Source: Blastomussa wellsi (Eukaryota; Cnidaria; Anthozoa; Scleractinia; Plerogyridae). From it: DNA of 64,000 bases. The stretch is taken from the NCBI GenBank assembly GCA_947652115.1, contig OX393567.1:15409178-15473177 (forward strand), given 5' to 3'. Below the pieces are notes generated by a model. That model saw nothing but the letters and a program-made list of their open reading frames with translations, ran no database searches and was not told the DNA's origin. Positions 1-11,300 of the stretch are shown here, piece by piece; the first letter of the stretch is position 1; the number at the start of each line of letters is the position of its first letter. A program made the translations under genes and the position numbers.

Positions 1-59
1 CCCCACCCACCGTTAACTGCTTGAACCGCGAGCTCTTTGTTTTCTGTGATATAACCCAA

Positions 60-420
60 AGTTGCTGCCTTAATTTGATAAACAGCATGTCTTTTCAATA
101 ATGTCTATAACTGCTCGTCCCACTTCCCTGGTCTTCCAAAAGTTCGAAAAAGTACAGGATCGAGTTAAAGAACACAAGTGTTGCAGAAAATGTCCAAGCA
201 ATAAGAAGAGATGGAGTCAATTTCTAGTGCAAACTGTACCCATAATGCATCCGCACACCGTCTTTTTGTATCACGCTATGTTCGATGATTCATGTCCGTT
301 TGGTTGTCCTTGATGAATGTGTACATGGATCGGAGCTTGACGATAGAGAAGCTTTTGATATATCTTAATGTAAGAGCAAGTTGAGACCATTATACATAAT
401 AGTACAGGGTAGGGAGCGAA
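60..420 (-). pseudogene. GPCR pseudogene fragment (TM5 to C-terminus, internally deleted)
   Basis: Read on the minus strand, about 235-410 matches the TM5/third-loop region of the intact GPCR at 993-1904 base for base over long stretches, including the codons of the conserved QPNGHEP loop. Positions 60-170 match its TM7/C-terminal end. The TM6 to early TM7 segment between them is missing and reading frames are broken. Nothing upstream of TM5 is recognisable. It is a truncated, decayed relic of the family in this window, not a functional gene. Confidence 0.75.
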
Positions 421-992
421 GACGACGGCTGTATTCGCAGGCTACGTCACGATATTTTGAGTCATTTTTTGCGACGAAACAAAATACCCTTAAAACATAA
501 GAAGCCTCAAAATAATAGTTTACTAAGGTAGAAAAGCATCAAATAGGTGACACTAAAACAAAAAGGAACAAGGATGGAGAAGATTGAAACATATTAAGCC
601 TTGGAGTCTCAAACGCCGTCCCTCTTCCATGCGATAACGGCGTCGATTCTGACTCGCATCCACGATGGTGGCCATGATATAAGACACGACCGCAGGCTCA
701 ATGCGTCGAAGCCTTTTCTCTTTTTCTTTTAATGCTTTGCCCTTCTTCTTGTAAAAAGCAGTTAATACTGCTACTCGTGGAGTTATCGCAAGGCAGTGTC
801 TCACGACTGGCATGGCGCGGTCCTTTTAGAGTCATATTCATTCCACCTGTCTGTGCATTAAAATTCGTACTCAGTCTCTCCTATTGGCATTTTTGCGAGT
901 CATAGTCTGATAGATTTCTAATATTAAATGAATTTTTTAATCGCTCAGTAAGGGATCAGGCGGTTGTCCTTCGACCAGAAAATCTAACTTGA
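421..992. other. intergenic, nothing recognised
   Basis: No coding similarity or structured repeat was recognised. A short minus-strand reading frame at 553-813 has no family resemblance and is rejected. Confidence 0.5.
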
Positions 993-1904
993 TTAACAAC
1001 ACGATATCTGTTTAATAGTGTTTCTGACCGCCCGCCTGACTTCTGTCATCTTCCAACAGTATAGGATCGGGTTCAATGTTGAATTGAAGAATACCAGCGT
1101 TAACGATGACATCCAAGCAAGCATTAGAGTGGGCGTCATATCCCATCCAACCATCAGTAACCCAGTCACTACACCCGCTGGGAGATAACACGTGACCAGT
1201 GTCAACTGTACCCATAATGCACTGGACACTGTCTTTCTGTATCGCGCTATGTTCAATGGCTCATGTCCGTTTGGTTGTCCTTGGTGAACGTGCTCTTGCA
1301 ATTGAGCTTGATGATGAAGGAGCTTTAGGTAGATCCTAATGTAGCAGCACGTTGATACCATCAGGCATAATAGGATGGATGTGAAACTATAATAATTAAT
1401 AACTTTCATTTCCCAAAACGTTGTCGCTGCAAAGCAAATGCCGAAACTCCAAAAGCAGACTACGATCACTAGAACCCGTTTAACAGTAACCACTTGTCTG
1501 TATCTCATGCCCAGTAACAGGGCGAGAAGTCTGTCCACGCTGATTGCGGTCAGTGTCAACAAAGACAGCAAACAGAAAAATATATCTACCAAAATAGTAA
1601 GGTCAACAAGCTGGGAACAAAGACTGAGGTTTTCGTATTCTTTAGTCAATAACGTTGTGACGAAAAGTGGCTCAATGAGAGTCCCAACGCAGAGATCTGT
1701 GAGTGCCAGTGAACGAAACAAGATCTTGGAAGGCGGATGAAGGGACGACTCCTTGTGAAGGGCAGCGAGGATTATAGTATTACCTAACGTTGAGGTGATG
1801 GCGAGAAAAATATTACAAATCACAAGAAACCACACGGTTTGTGGGGTTCCTGCCACAGGTGCATCGCAAAGAAATTGAACGTGTTCCACATCAGTGTCAG
1901 CCAT
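993..1904 (-). CDS. class A (rhodopsin-like) GPCR, 303 aa, single exon
   Basis: A complete intronless seven-transmembrane receptor expected at the plasma membrane. Approximate helices are TM1 24-48, TM2 61-85, TM3 96-120, TM4 143-163, TM5 170-194, TM6 227-251 and TM7 257-283. TM1 has the GN pair (GNTIIL), TM2 ends in LALTDLCVG, the TM3 end carries DRL in place of DRY (124-126), and TM7 has NPILY (278-282). The second extracellular loop is very short and has no cysteine, as in melanocortin/cannabinoid/S1P-type receptors, so assignment to that broad group is possible but the ligand cannot be inferred. The third loop carries the family cassette QPNGHEPLNIARYRKTVSSA. The start codon is followed by a short N-terminus typical of the paralogs. 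Close relatives lie at 27.3, 56.3 and 58.9 kb. Confidence 0.9.
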   Translation of the reverse strand: MADTDVEHVQFLCDAPVAGTPQTVWFLVICNIFLAITSTLGNTIILAALHKESSLHPPSKILFRSLALTDLCVGTLIEPLFVTTLLTKEYENLSLCSQLVDLTILVDIFFCLLSLLTLTAISVDRLLALLLGMRYRQVVTVKRVLVIVVCFWSFGICFAATTFWEMKVINYYSFTSILLCLMVSTCCYIRIYLKLLHHQAQLQEHVHQGQPNGHEPLNIARYRKTVSSALWVQLTLVTCYLPAGVVTGLLMVGWDMTPTLMLAWMSSLTLVFFNSTLNPILYCWKMTEVRRAVRNTIKQISCC

Positions 1905-3229
1905 GGTCAGCGTGAAATGTTTACAGTGCTAAACACTCTTCCCAAATAGTAGATTCTAGAGGTCAGGCGGCGAGGATAAGCCAGTAGAAGTTTGGAGGTT
2001 CGGCTTCAAGTATTCTCCAAGCTACAATCGGTTTAAGCGATCACGCATTTTTAATTATTTTCATTATATTCCTGTACTATATAGTGACCTTATTTATTTA
2101 TCTAACCTACTTTTAATTATAAATTCTAAAACCTTGCTTCCCTTGTTATAAATCAACATTGAAATGGCATCTTTCATTGTTCTCTTGGAGGCTCCTTTGT
2201 TATGCAATTTCTATTATTCATTTTCTCCGGGACAGCAGATGTTATCACTGTGTGCTAAAGAAATATGTCCATCAGAGGAGCCCAACCATTCTTATATATT
2301 CCTCACTGATTGTTGTCAGTTTTTGAATTCGTTTTGTTAGTAAGTTTCCTTACATTTAATGATTATTTAATGAAGAGCGAGTTTATTTTTTTGTTCAATA
2401 GTCTTTTTGTTAGATATGACGCCAATATAGAAAACCATTCCTTCCGAAAACACACTGAGACTTTTCATATTCTAATCAAAGTTTACCATCTTGTTCTCAG
2501 ATAAAATGGAGTGAAGACAAGATAAATAAGAACACTTAAACTTAAGAAACCTTTTAATAACATAATAATGAATTCACTGTTTATTTACATTTCCGTTCGA
2601 TTCGTATCTAAAATGATAATCAGTTTTGAATATGACAGCGCTCTAATCCGCTACCGCGCTAGAATCAAATAAGACGTGCAGCTGGGAGACCATAAAACCG
2701 CACCATGCTTACTGTTTCCAGCGTGAATCCAGTGGCGGATCTGGGCAATGACACTTGGGCCGCTTGGTATATTAATATAATAGACGCGATGAACAAAGTT
2801 AACCACTTTTAAAGCATTCTTTTTAACCTATCATAGCTTCTTATTTTATATTTCAAACGAACGGTCATTTTGTATTGTTTGCATTCCAGCCCCAGTGGAA
2901 GATTTGTTTTTCAAACCGAAATATCGGGCAAATATGTTGTACTTGTTTTAATGTGATTTTATTTCTGTTTTAATTTCTTCTCTTCGCCGCGTGGATCAGT
3001 CTACCGTTTTTTGCATAGTATCTTTTGATTTTAACTGATCCAGATCTACAAAGATCCGGCACCATTCCGCATTGGTTTGTCGTTGTGGTCTTGCCGATAT
3101 TAGGAGCTGATTTGTTCGCGAAAATTGTAAGGCCCGATGGGAGGGAAAATTCCTCCCGCCTCTTGCCTTAATTCTTGTCGCGCGTTTTACTCCAGGGTAT
3201 GGAAAGATGCAAGATTTTCTAAACAAAGT
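1905..3229. other. intergenic, AT-rich, no gene seen
   Basis: Low-complexity AT-rich sequence between the GPCR start and the LINE 5' end. Short reading frames here (for example 2310-2504 plus, 2996-3226 minus) show no recognisable domain. Confidence 0.5.
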
Positions 3230-6200
3230 ATTTTTGGGTTTTTTTATTAAGCAGCACTAACAGTGCTTCTTCACCTTGGGCTGATACCTTGCCGTGGTGG
3301 TGGAGCTTGTGTGTCTCAATGACCCAGAGAGCTGTGCCGGCGGGGACTTTGGTCCCTGGCAGGTCTAACCATGCCGGATTGGTCGAAGGGTAGAGGTCAG
3401 ACGAAGAACAGCCCCCCCCCTGGTCCTCCAGATTGGGGGTTGAGCAGTAGGCTAACCCCCTACTCTTATAAAACACCTATGGTTACAGAAACGTCTACAG
3501 AAATTCAAATCACTCAACCAGTCTTGGGCGAAAGAGGGGCAACCCCTAACGGGATTGAAATGACACAGTGCAGCCAAACCCACACTGTGGACGCTGCAAG
3601 GCCGAACCGACTACTCACACCCAGGACTACCATTAAGATTGGGACATGGAATGTCAGAACCATGTTCGAGGCAGGAAAAGCTTAACAGATCGCAAATGAA
3701 ATGAGTAGATATAAAACCAGTCTACTTGGTATCAGCGAAACAAGATGGACCAAGTCTGGAAGGCTTAGGCTAGCATCTGGCCAAACGATACTCTATTCAG
3801 GTTATGAGGATGACCACGCAAGGCACATACATGGAGTAGGCTTTATGCTCTCAGCGGAAACAGCCAAAACATTGATTGGATGGGAACCGGTTAATGCAAG
3901 ATTGATTACTGCAAGATTCTATGGTACCACAACTAATATCTCAATTGTGCAAGGATATGCTCCAACAAATGAAGCAGAGCCCGAGGAAAAAGCAGAATTC
4001 TACGGCTCCCTGCAGAGCACCATCGATAAAATACCAAAGAAAGACCTTCTTATCATTATGGGAGATTTCAATGCAAAGATTGGCAGCGACAATACAGGAA
4101 GAGAGGGAGTTATGGGAAGGCATGGAGAGGGTGAAATAAATTTAAATGGGGAACTCTTCGTGGAAATGTGTGCGTTCAACTGTATGGTTATTGGTGGTTC
4201 CATCTTCCCACACAAACGTATACATAAAACAACCTGGGTGTCCCCAGACCACATCACTGAAAACCAAATTGACCACATCTGCATTAGCAAGAGATTCAGG
4301 CGATCAGTGCAGGACGTGAGAGTGTACAGAGGAGCAGACGTGGCATCCGATCACCACCTAGTTGTGGCCACACTGAGGTTGAAGCTTAAGAAATACAGCA
4401 CCAGAAACCCCAAAGTAGCTGCAAGATACAACATCAAGCTACTCCAAGATCCACCCTCCCTTAGAGCTTTCCAGATTGCACTAAACAACAGGTACCAGGT
4501 CCTGGCAGATCTAGCAGATGAAGAGCAACAGAGCATAGAAGATGTATGGAATGACCGGAAGCAGGCTTGGACAGATACATCTAACGAGATCCTAGGTCTA
4601 AAGCAAAACCAGCACAAAGAATGGATCACCACAGAAACCTTGAGCAAAATTGAGAGCAGAAGGAAGCTAAAGGACAAGATCAGCAACAGCAGAACAAGGG
4701 CTGCTAGAAGGGAAGCACAGAAACAGTACAACAAAGCCAACCAGGAAGTGCGAAGAGCTATCAAGCATGATAAAAGAGAGTTTATTAACAATCTGGCAAA
4801 GGAAGCAGAAACAGCAGCAAATCAACACAGGATGAAAGATTTGTACGAACTGACAAGGAAGCTAGCAGGAAAGAAGAGCTCTGCACCAAAACCCATCAAG
4901 GACAAACACGGCAACACGCTTACCAAACAAGAAGACCAACTGAAGAGATGGGGAGAATATTTTGAGGAATTGTTGAATCGACCACCACCACAAGGCTCTA
5001 TAGCCATCCCAGAAGCCGAGCACATGTTAGATGTTAATACCGAAAAACCCAGCAAAGAAGAAATAGCAAGAGCAATCCAGAAACAAAAGACTGGGAAAGC
5101 TCCAGGGCCAGATGGCATTCCAGCAGAAATTCTAAAAGCAGATCTAAACACCTCAACGCAGATGCTGTATGAGATCTTTGAGAAAGTTTGGGAGGAGGAA
5201 ACTATCCCTGAGGATTGGAAAGAGGGCTATCTTGTAAAAGTCCCCAAAAAGGGAGACCTAGCAAACTGTAACAACTATAGAGGAATTGCCATGCTATCTG
5301 TACCAGGAAAAATCCTCAGCCGAGTAATCCTGCAAAGACTAATAGATGCCCTTGAGGAGATCTCAAGGGACCAACAAATGGGCTTTAGAAAGAACAGGTC
5401 TTGTACTGACCACATCGCAACCCTAAGAATTATAGCTGAGCAGTCGCTAGAATGGAACTCCTCACTCTACATCACTTTCATAGACTTCGAAAAGGCCTTC
5501 GATAGTGTCGACCACAACACACTCTGGAAGATTCTTCGTCACTATGGAATCCCGGAGAAGTTTATTGCCATCATACAACAGTCTTACTACAATTCTAAAA
5601 TCAGAGTAATACACAATCGTGAACTTACATCGCCTTTCTCTGTGAAGTCAGGAGTCCGACAAGGCTGCATCTTATCACCTATGCTATTTCTTTTGGTTAT
5701 TGATTGGATAATGAAGAACATAACGGAAGGCTCCAGGACAGGATTACAATGGACTCTCCTCTCCCAACTCCACGATCTAGATTTTGCCGATGACATCGCT
5801 CTACTTTCCCACAACCACAGGCATGCGCAGGACAAAGTCCATTCACTGGCTACAATCGCAGAAATGGCAGGTCTCAACATCAAGAAAAGCAAGACCAAGA
5901 CAATGCGCATAAACAGCACAAACCAAGCTCCAATTAAGCTAGACAACGACGACATAGAGAATGTCACCTCCTTTACCTACCTAGGAAGCGTGATAGCTGT
6001 TGATGGAGGAACCGAACGGGACGTGTTAGTGAGGATTGGCAAAGCCAGAACAGCCTTCCTTCTACTCAGACCCGTGTGGAGATCAAAGGATATATCCCTG
6101 AAAACTAAATTAAGGATCTTTAACACTAATGTTAAAACAGTCCTGATGTATGGAGCTGAAACTTGGAGAGTAACGAAGAACATCACAGATAAAACTCAAG

Positions 6201-6665
6201 CCTTCGTGAACCGCTGCCTACGCTACATCCTTGGTGTAAGATGGCCAAACACTATCAGCAACGAAGATCTATGGGCAAAAACTCAGGAAGACAGGATGAT
6301 GGTTCAAATCAGAAGAAAGAAGTGGAAATGGATAGGCCACACGCTACGAAAACCACACAACAGCGTAACTAAACAGGCACTTTTCTGGAATCCTCAAGGA
6401 AAGAGAAACCGTGGGAGGCCGAAAAACAACTGGAGAAGATCAGCCGAACAAGAACTGCGGCAAATAGGTCTGCGATGGACCCAAATTGAACACCAGGCCC
6501 AGGACAGAGAACAGTGGAAGAGTACTGTAAACGAGCTATGCTCCACATAGGAGCTAAGGCTTTATAACTAACAGTGCTTCGTAAAGATTAGTAATTTATA
6601 TTGTTTTTCTTTCATTTTTAGTTGATTTTTATGTAATACACGTACGCTTTTAAAAAAACAACAGA
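3230..6665 (+). mobile_element. LINE (non-LTR retrotransposon), near full length
   Basis: The element holds a GC-richer leader (3270-3450), an endonuclease-plus-reverse-transcriptase reading region and a short AT-rich 3' tail. Its boundaries are approximate: the left edge is set by the T-rich stretch before the leader and the right edge by the A-rich run near 6650. I did not find a convincing target-site duplication. The coding type is the endonuclease-reverse transcriptase that databases often label craniofacial development protein 2-like. Clade assignment (RTE- or Nimb-like) is not settled by eye. Confidence 0.85.
3371..6550 (+). pseudogene. LINE polyprotein: apurinic-like endonuclease + reverse transcriptase, one in-frame stop
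   Basis: The reading frame runs from an ATG at 3371 to the stop at 6550, broken only by TAA at 3683-3685. The second open part (3701-6550) codes 949 residues. The endonuclease begins before the stop (GTWNVRTM) and continues with GISETRW, the GDFNAKIG metal-binding motif (about residue 120 of the second part), QIDHI and SDHHLV (about 215). The reverse transcriptase shows FIDFEKAFDSVD, VRQGCILSP and the catalytic FADD (about 694), then a C-terminal region with NRGRPKNNWRR. The stop falls inside the endonuclease domain, so this copy is probably inactive unless the stop is read through. No other frameshift is apparent, which suggests fairly recent insertion. Confidence 0.88.
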
Positions 6666-6784
6666 CAGACCTGGCTGTTGAGAGATGTTCTGCAGCAAAG
6701 TTTTTGTGTTTTGATTAGTAAGAATTCGAAATCTGTTGAAAAAAGATCACTCTCCGATATATATATAGTTCTCGTTTTCAAAAT

Positions 6785-7445
6785 GGCTATGGTCACAAGT
6801 GAGTAATTTGTTTCCCTGACTTTGCTTTATTACCAGAAAGATTTGGGGGCTGATCGCATGATGATATGTGAGAAATTCAGTCCCATGTCTTTGCTGTACA
6901 TCTAGAAAGATTTGGGAGCTAAAGTCATGCTGACATCTCAGCAATTTCCTTTCCGGACTCTTCTCTGCACCTAGGAAGATTCATAGGCTGACCCCATGTT
7001 GACACGCGAGCAATTTTTTTCTGGACTTTGATTTGCATCCAGATTTTGGGGCTGATTCCTCGGTGACATGTCAGCAATTTCCTCGCCGCAGTTGCTTTAT
7101 GATCCAGAAAGGTGCTTGTGATAATTTGGTTTTCGTACTTTACTGTACATCTGAAAAGATTTAGGGGCAGACCCAATGGTGACTTGTGACCATTTAGCTC
7201 TCTGGACTTTGCTCTGCATCCAGAATTTAGGGGGTGACTCCTAGACTTTGCAGAGAGATTTAGGCGCTGACCCCATGGAGCTCCATAATGACATGTGACC
7301 AATTTGAATCCAAGACTTTGCTGTGCATCCAAAAAGAGGAGATTGCTCCCGGGATGTGTCTTTCCATGCAGAAAGGTTTGGTGGCTGATCACATTGTGGT
7401 CCATTGTGGCATGTACATGTGAGCAATTTGTCCCCCGTGACTTTA
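6785..7445. repeat. degenerate tandem repeat, about 70-80 bp unit, about 9 copies
   Basis: Successive units share a recurring order of words: GTGAGCAATTT, then CTGGACTTTGCT, then GCATCCAGAAAGATTTG, then GGGGCTGACCCCATG, then GTGACATG. Units diverge from one another by substitutions and small indels. The repeat keeps a long reading frame on the minus strand (6925-7404), but its translation is only the repeat read through and shows no known domain, so I treat it as a minisatellite. Confidence 0.8.
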
Positions 7446-8353
7446 CTCTGTTTAATTACTTGACGTTGCTTTTAATTTAGGAAACTGACAAAGTATATCC
7501 AGAGTTATAAGAACAATAGTTACTAACACGTATTAATAATAATTTCCGTGGGACTTCGCGCTGCATAACAAAAGCCACTTGTTGAACTTTACCACTTTTA
7601 GTATATTTACTTACATACTGCAACCGAAAGGGGTTTCTTTTTAAGACTGTAGGTTTGTTAAAGGTAATTATTATACGACAAGGAAAATCCGAGCGTTCTC
7701 ATTGGTTCTTTCTTGGTCAGGATTTTGCCATACGGACCGTTTCCATAGAAACGGTCCTAAGCCACGTATTTTTTTGTAAAGTTGAATAATTGAAAATTTG
7801 CAACTATAAAAAACGTATATAAATACTCTAATTAAAAAAAGGTATTTAAAAACATGTAGAAGTTATGTCCGCTTTGCTAGCGTCCAATGTTTCAGAAATT
7901 TGACACACGTGTGACTGCGCATGCTCAGAAAATTAGACGGACTCAAAAGCTCTATTTGTCATTATTAATAGGTAACGAAATAATTTCCTAAAGGGAAAGA
8001 CTCAAAAGACGGAGAAACCAGCCAAACCTTTAGTTCTAACAAACTTGTACTACAAACTGCAGTTTAGAAAGTTTTGACAAGAAAAATGACGAAATCTCGT
8101 TTTTAACCTGCTTCTCTCTTGTTTAGTTTATTTAAGCAATAGACCACACTTTCTATGTGTTTATTGGGGTAATAACCCACGCGGGATGTTTGGAAGAACA
8201 TGAGAAAAGTTTTTAAGGCGAGTGATTTACAAATTTCTTTTATATAATAACTCAGAAGACGCGCGATTTTTCCATGGGTTTACCGGCACAATAAACTATA
8301 GCTGATTGATCAATCAGAGCGCCGCATTGATTTTGTTATTATATAAAATTCCC
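7446..8353. other. intergenic / 3' flank of receptor-channel gene 1
   Basis: Contains a perfect 10-bp-arm hairpin at 7734-7757 (GGACCGTTTC, CATA loop). On the minus strand there are candidate poly(A) signals (AATAAA) at about 8127-8132 and 8160-8165, downstream of the gene ending at 8354. The segment about 8140-8340 looks like a dispersed repeat, but no ends were defined. Confidence 0.4.
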
Positions 8354-11300
8354 TCACATTTCGTAACCAAAATTATCGAGTTCAAACAATCGTTGTTGTT
8401 CCTTGTTGTGCCTTTCCTGCAAACTACGGAAGTTCTTTTCCCAGTTTTTGCGAAAGGCTTTGAATTCGTCTTCCATAGCAAGGAGCTCTGCGCTTTGGGC
8501 AGCCATGAGTCGCTCTGTGTGCTCACTGCAGTTCGCTGGTACGCTCTGGTGATCATCTTTGTCGTCTTCGTCTTTGCCTCTCTTAGTCACAGGCAGCTCA
8601 GGTTTGGAATCTTGTTCTTGTCCTGTCGAAAGAAAGTCGCAAAGCTCACATAATCTTGATATGTAATCAGATTTCATAAGGAGCGACCAAGGACCATTAA
8701 ACTGACAAATCTAAACATTTTAGGTATCTCGCTTGTCTGAACACTGCAGTTTGGAGTTGGTGACGCTTAAATGAACATTTCGTTGTGTCGAGTATTTCTC
8801 GTTCATTTTAGTGCGAAAAATTTTCATTTTAGTAAGCAAAATAGCGGACGCCAATTTGTCGGCAGGGCGTTGACTTTTATTAATTAAAGTACCAGCAAAA
8901 TTTCTAAGTTCTTCAATGCGTCTTAAGTTAATTGAGACAGAAATATGCTCTGCCTTTGATTTGAAACTCTAAACCGCTCAACATAGTCGTACCGGCATCG
9001 GGTATCAAATTTCGCTTGTATACGTTATCATTTCGCCGGCAAATAGGGAATGGAAAATCGTGTATTTCAGCCCGAAACAGGCAAAGAAGTTTCAGACCCG
9101 GTCGGATCTCCCATTTAAATCTCCGAGGGGTATCTCCAACGCCCCGGGTCTCAAAATAAGTTCTGCACTCACTTGGTAACCACATTTAAGCAGGTAGATT
9201 TATCACTGACATTTACTTTCTGTTCTTTACCTGCACTGCCTCGAAGACTGCGTTCCTTTTTTGTCCGCTGGTAATATTGCCAGAAAAGGCCAAAGGCTAA
9301 AGCGATCAAGAACAAACCAAACATGCCGTAAATGGTGTAACCAAACAAGCTGCCTTTGAAGTAATCTGCACCAGAGCTAGAATTATCACCGCCATACTGG
9401 AAGAGAACAACAGCAAATTATATTTAAGTCTTATAAAATAAGCTTATGTTGATGAATATGAATATCGAGGTAAAAAACTTCCAGACTTCACGAAAACTAA
9501 TTTAGAGATTTTAGAATCCGCAATCACTGGCAATCCCAAAGTTGAAACCTCATCCGCCTAAAGAGAGATCATTGACGCCCCCTATAACTCTTTCCGTTTG
9601 ATATATTCTGTGATCATCTATGGGTTTTTTTTTAACAAAAATGATTCCAGATGTCTTGTAGGTAACTTTATATTAAAACTTTTCTTGGGGCGAAGTTAAA
9701 AAGTACAGATCAATCTGCTCGTTCAAAAATATTAAGCAGTGAAATACTTAAATTCTCTCTCTTTAATTAAGACAGTGAGAGTGAAAGTGCAGGCATTTAT
9801 TATACCGTTTGGCATATATACAGAAACCGAAGAAAATCTTCAAGCAATAAGAAATATGATAATGAAAAGAAATGTCTTTTTGGGAACGGAAGACACGGAA
9901 AATTCCTTGTTCCTAAACATTATGGTTCCACATTTAAGTCGGTTAACAAACCTGTTTTGCATTGATGTACTTCTCCAAAATCGCGTGTATTTCCAACTGA
10001 TGGTTTCCATGGTATCTCAAGAAACATTTCCTTATGGTTTCTGTGCCCATGGGTAAGACAGCTCCGTAGATAACGGGCTGATTCAGGACGGTTGCCACAT
10101 ACAGTTTGTACTCGTCATAATATCCACTGTGCTGAGGAGTGCTGAAGATATCGACCAGAGCTATTCGTGTTTCGCCGTTTTGTACACTCTTGTACAATTC
10201 ATCGTAGCTTTGTTTTACTAAAGTGCAAAATAGATGAAGAAATGCGCGAGCCTAACCTCAAATATATGAATTCACAGCCAGGACAAGTAGCATTAATTTA
10301 CGCTTCTGTTTCAGTCATTTTAACAAATAGATTCCATGTAATGTTAAGTAATACATCACTGATGACATCAAAATGTGGTAAGAACAAAAAAATGGCGATA
10401 TTATTGAAGACCCATGGCAACATGGAATCTATATGTTTTATATAATAACAAAACAGAAAAATGATGACGTCACCAGTGCGCGTGTGTCCTTTCACAGATC
10501 ATAGATAGGAACCAATCAAAATGCGTCGATATAATCCTTTTTAGCCCAAATGAAACGAAATGCAACAAGCGTTGCATTATGGCGAGCAACATGCATAGTA
10601 GATTCCGTAAAAACAAACAAAAATGTTCCAGTAATTTGCACACCTATGACCACAGAATCCTAAACTTTTGTAGTAACATGACTGATTCCAAAACTTTGAT
10701 TTCAAGGAACGTACCATAAACTTCAGCGTTTTGTAAGATGGCCAGTTGCTGCTCAGCGGATCCGTTCATAACCGCGACCTGGTACCAGAAAAAAAGAAAG
10801 TTTGGAAGAAATCCATTTGGTACTAAAAGACGACAGTCTCTATTTTCTGTCGCTCACTCGCTTCGTTGTCCGAACACACAGTGCAACGTTGCATGCAATC
10901 AGTGCGGCTCAACAACCACACCGACGTACTATGTGTGTTGGCAAACCCCTGAATGAAGGATCGCTCTTTACTATGGGTTGGTCATGTTACACGAAGTTCT
11001 CCGATTCTTCCTCTAGAAAAACCAAAATACCTAAATTCCAAGTTGATCTCACTGGAAGAGTGGTTGAAAAGCCACAATGTGGAAATGCCACCGTGCAAAT
11101 TATTTTTTTCTTACCGGCATTCCATAAATGTTGTTTACTTGCTCGAGACTGTTGCTACTGAGTGAAGAGGTAACAATACCCATATAGATAGCCAGTATAA
11201 CAAGGCCGACATTAATCCACACTACACCAAACAGACGGCCTCCAACACTTCGAGGTACCTTGTCGCCATAGCTATTATAAAAAGCAATGAAATGGTAACA

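Noticed and set aside
1..420. intact GPCR at the window start
   Set aside because: Homology is discontinuous and out of frame; TM6 and everything before TM5 are missing.
6925..7404. 159-codon minus-strand frame as a protein gene
   Set aside because: It is the minisatellite read in one frame; no domain, and the units drift by indels.
6780..7450. CRISPR-like array
   Set aside because: The units are degenerate along their whole length with no conserved repeat/unique spacer pattern, and the genome is eukaryotic.
10738..11165. plus-strand frames of 70-119 codons
   Set aside because: They overlap, in antisense, the well-supported exons 3 and 4 of the minus-strand receptor-channel.
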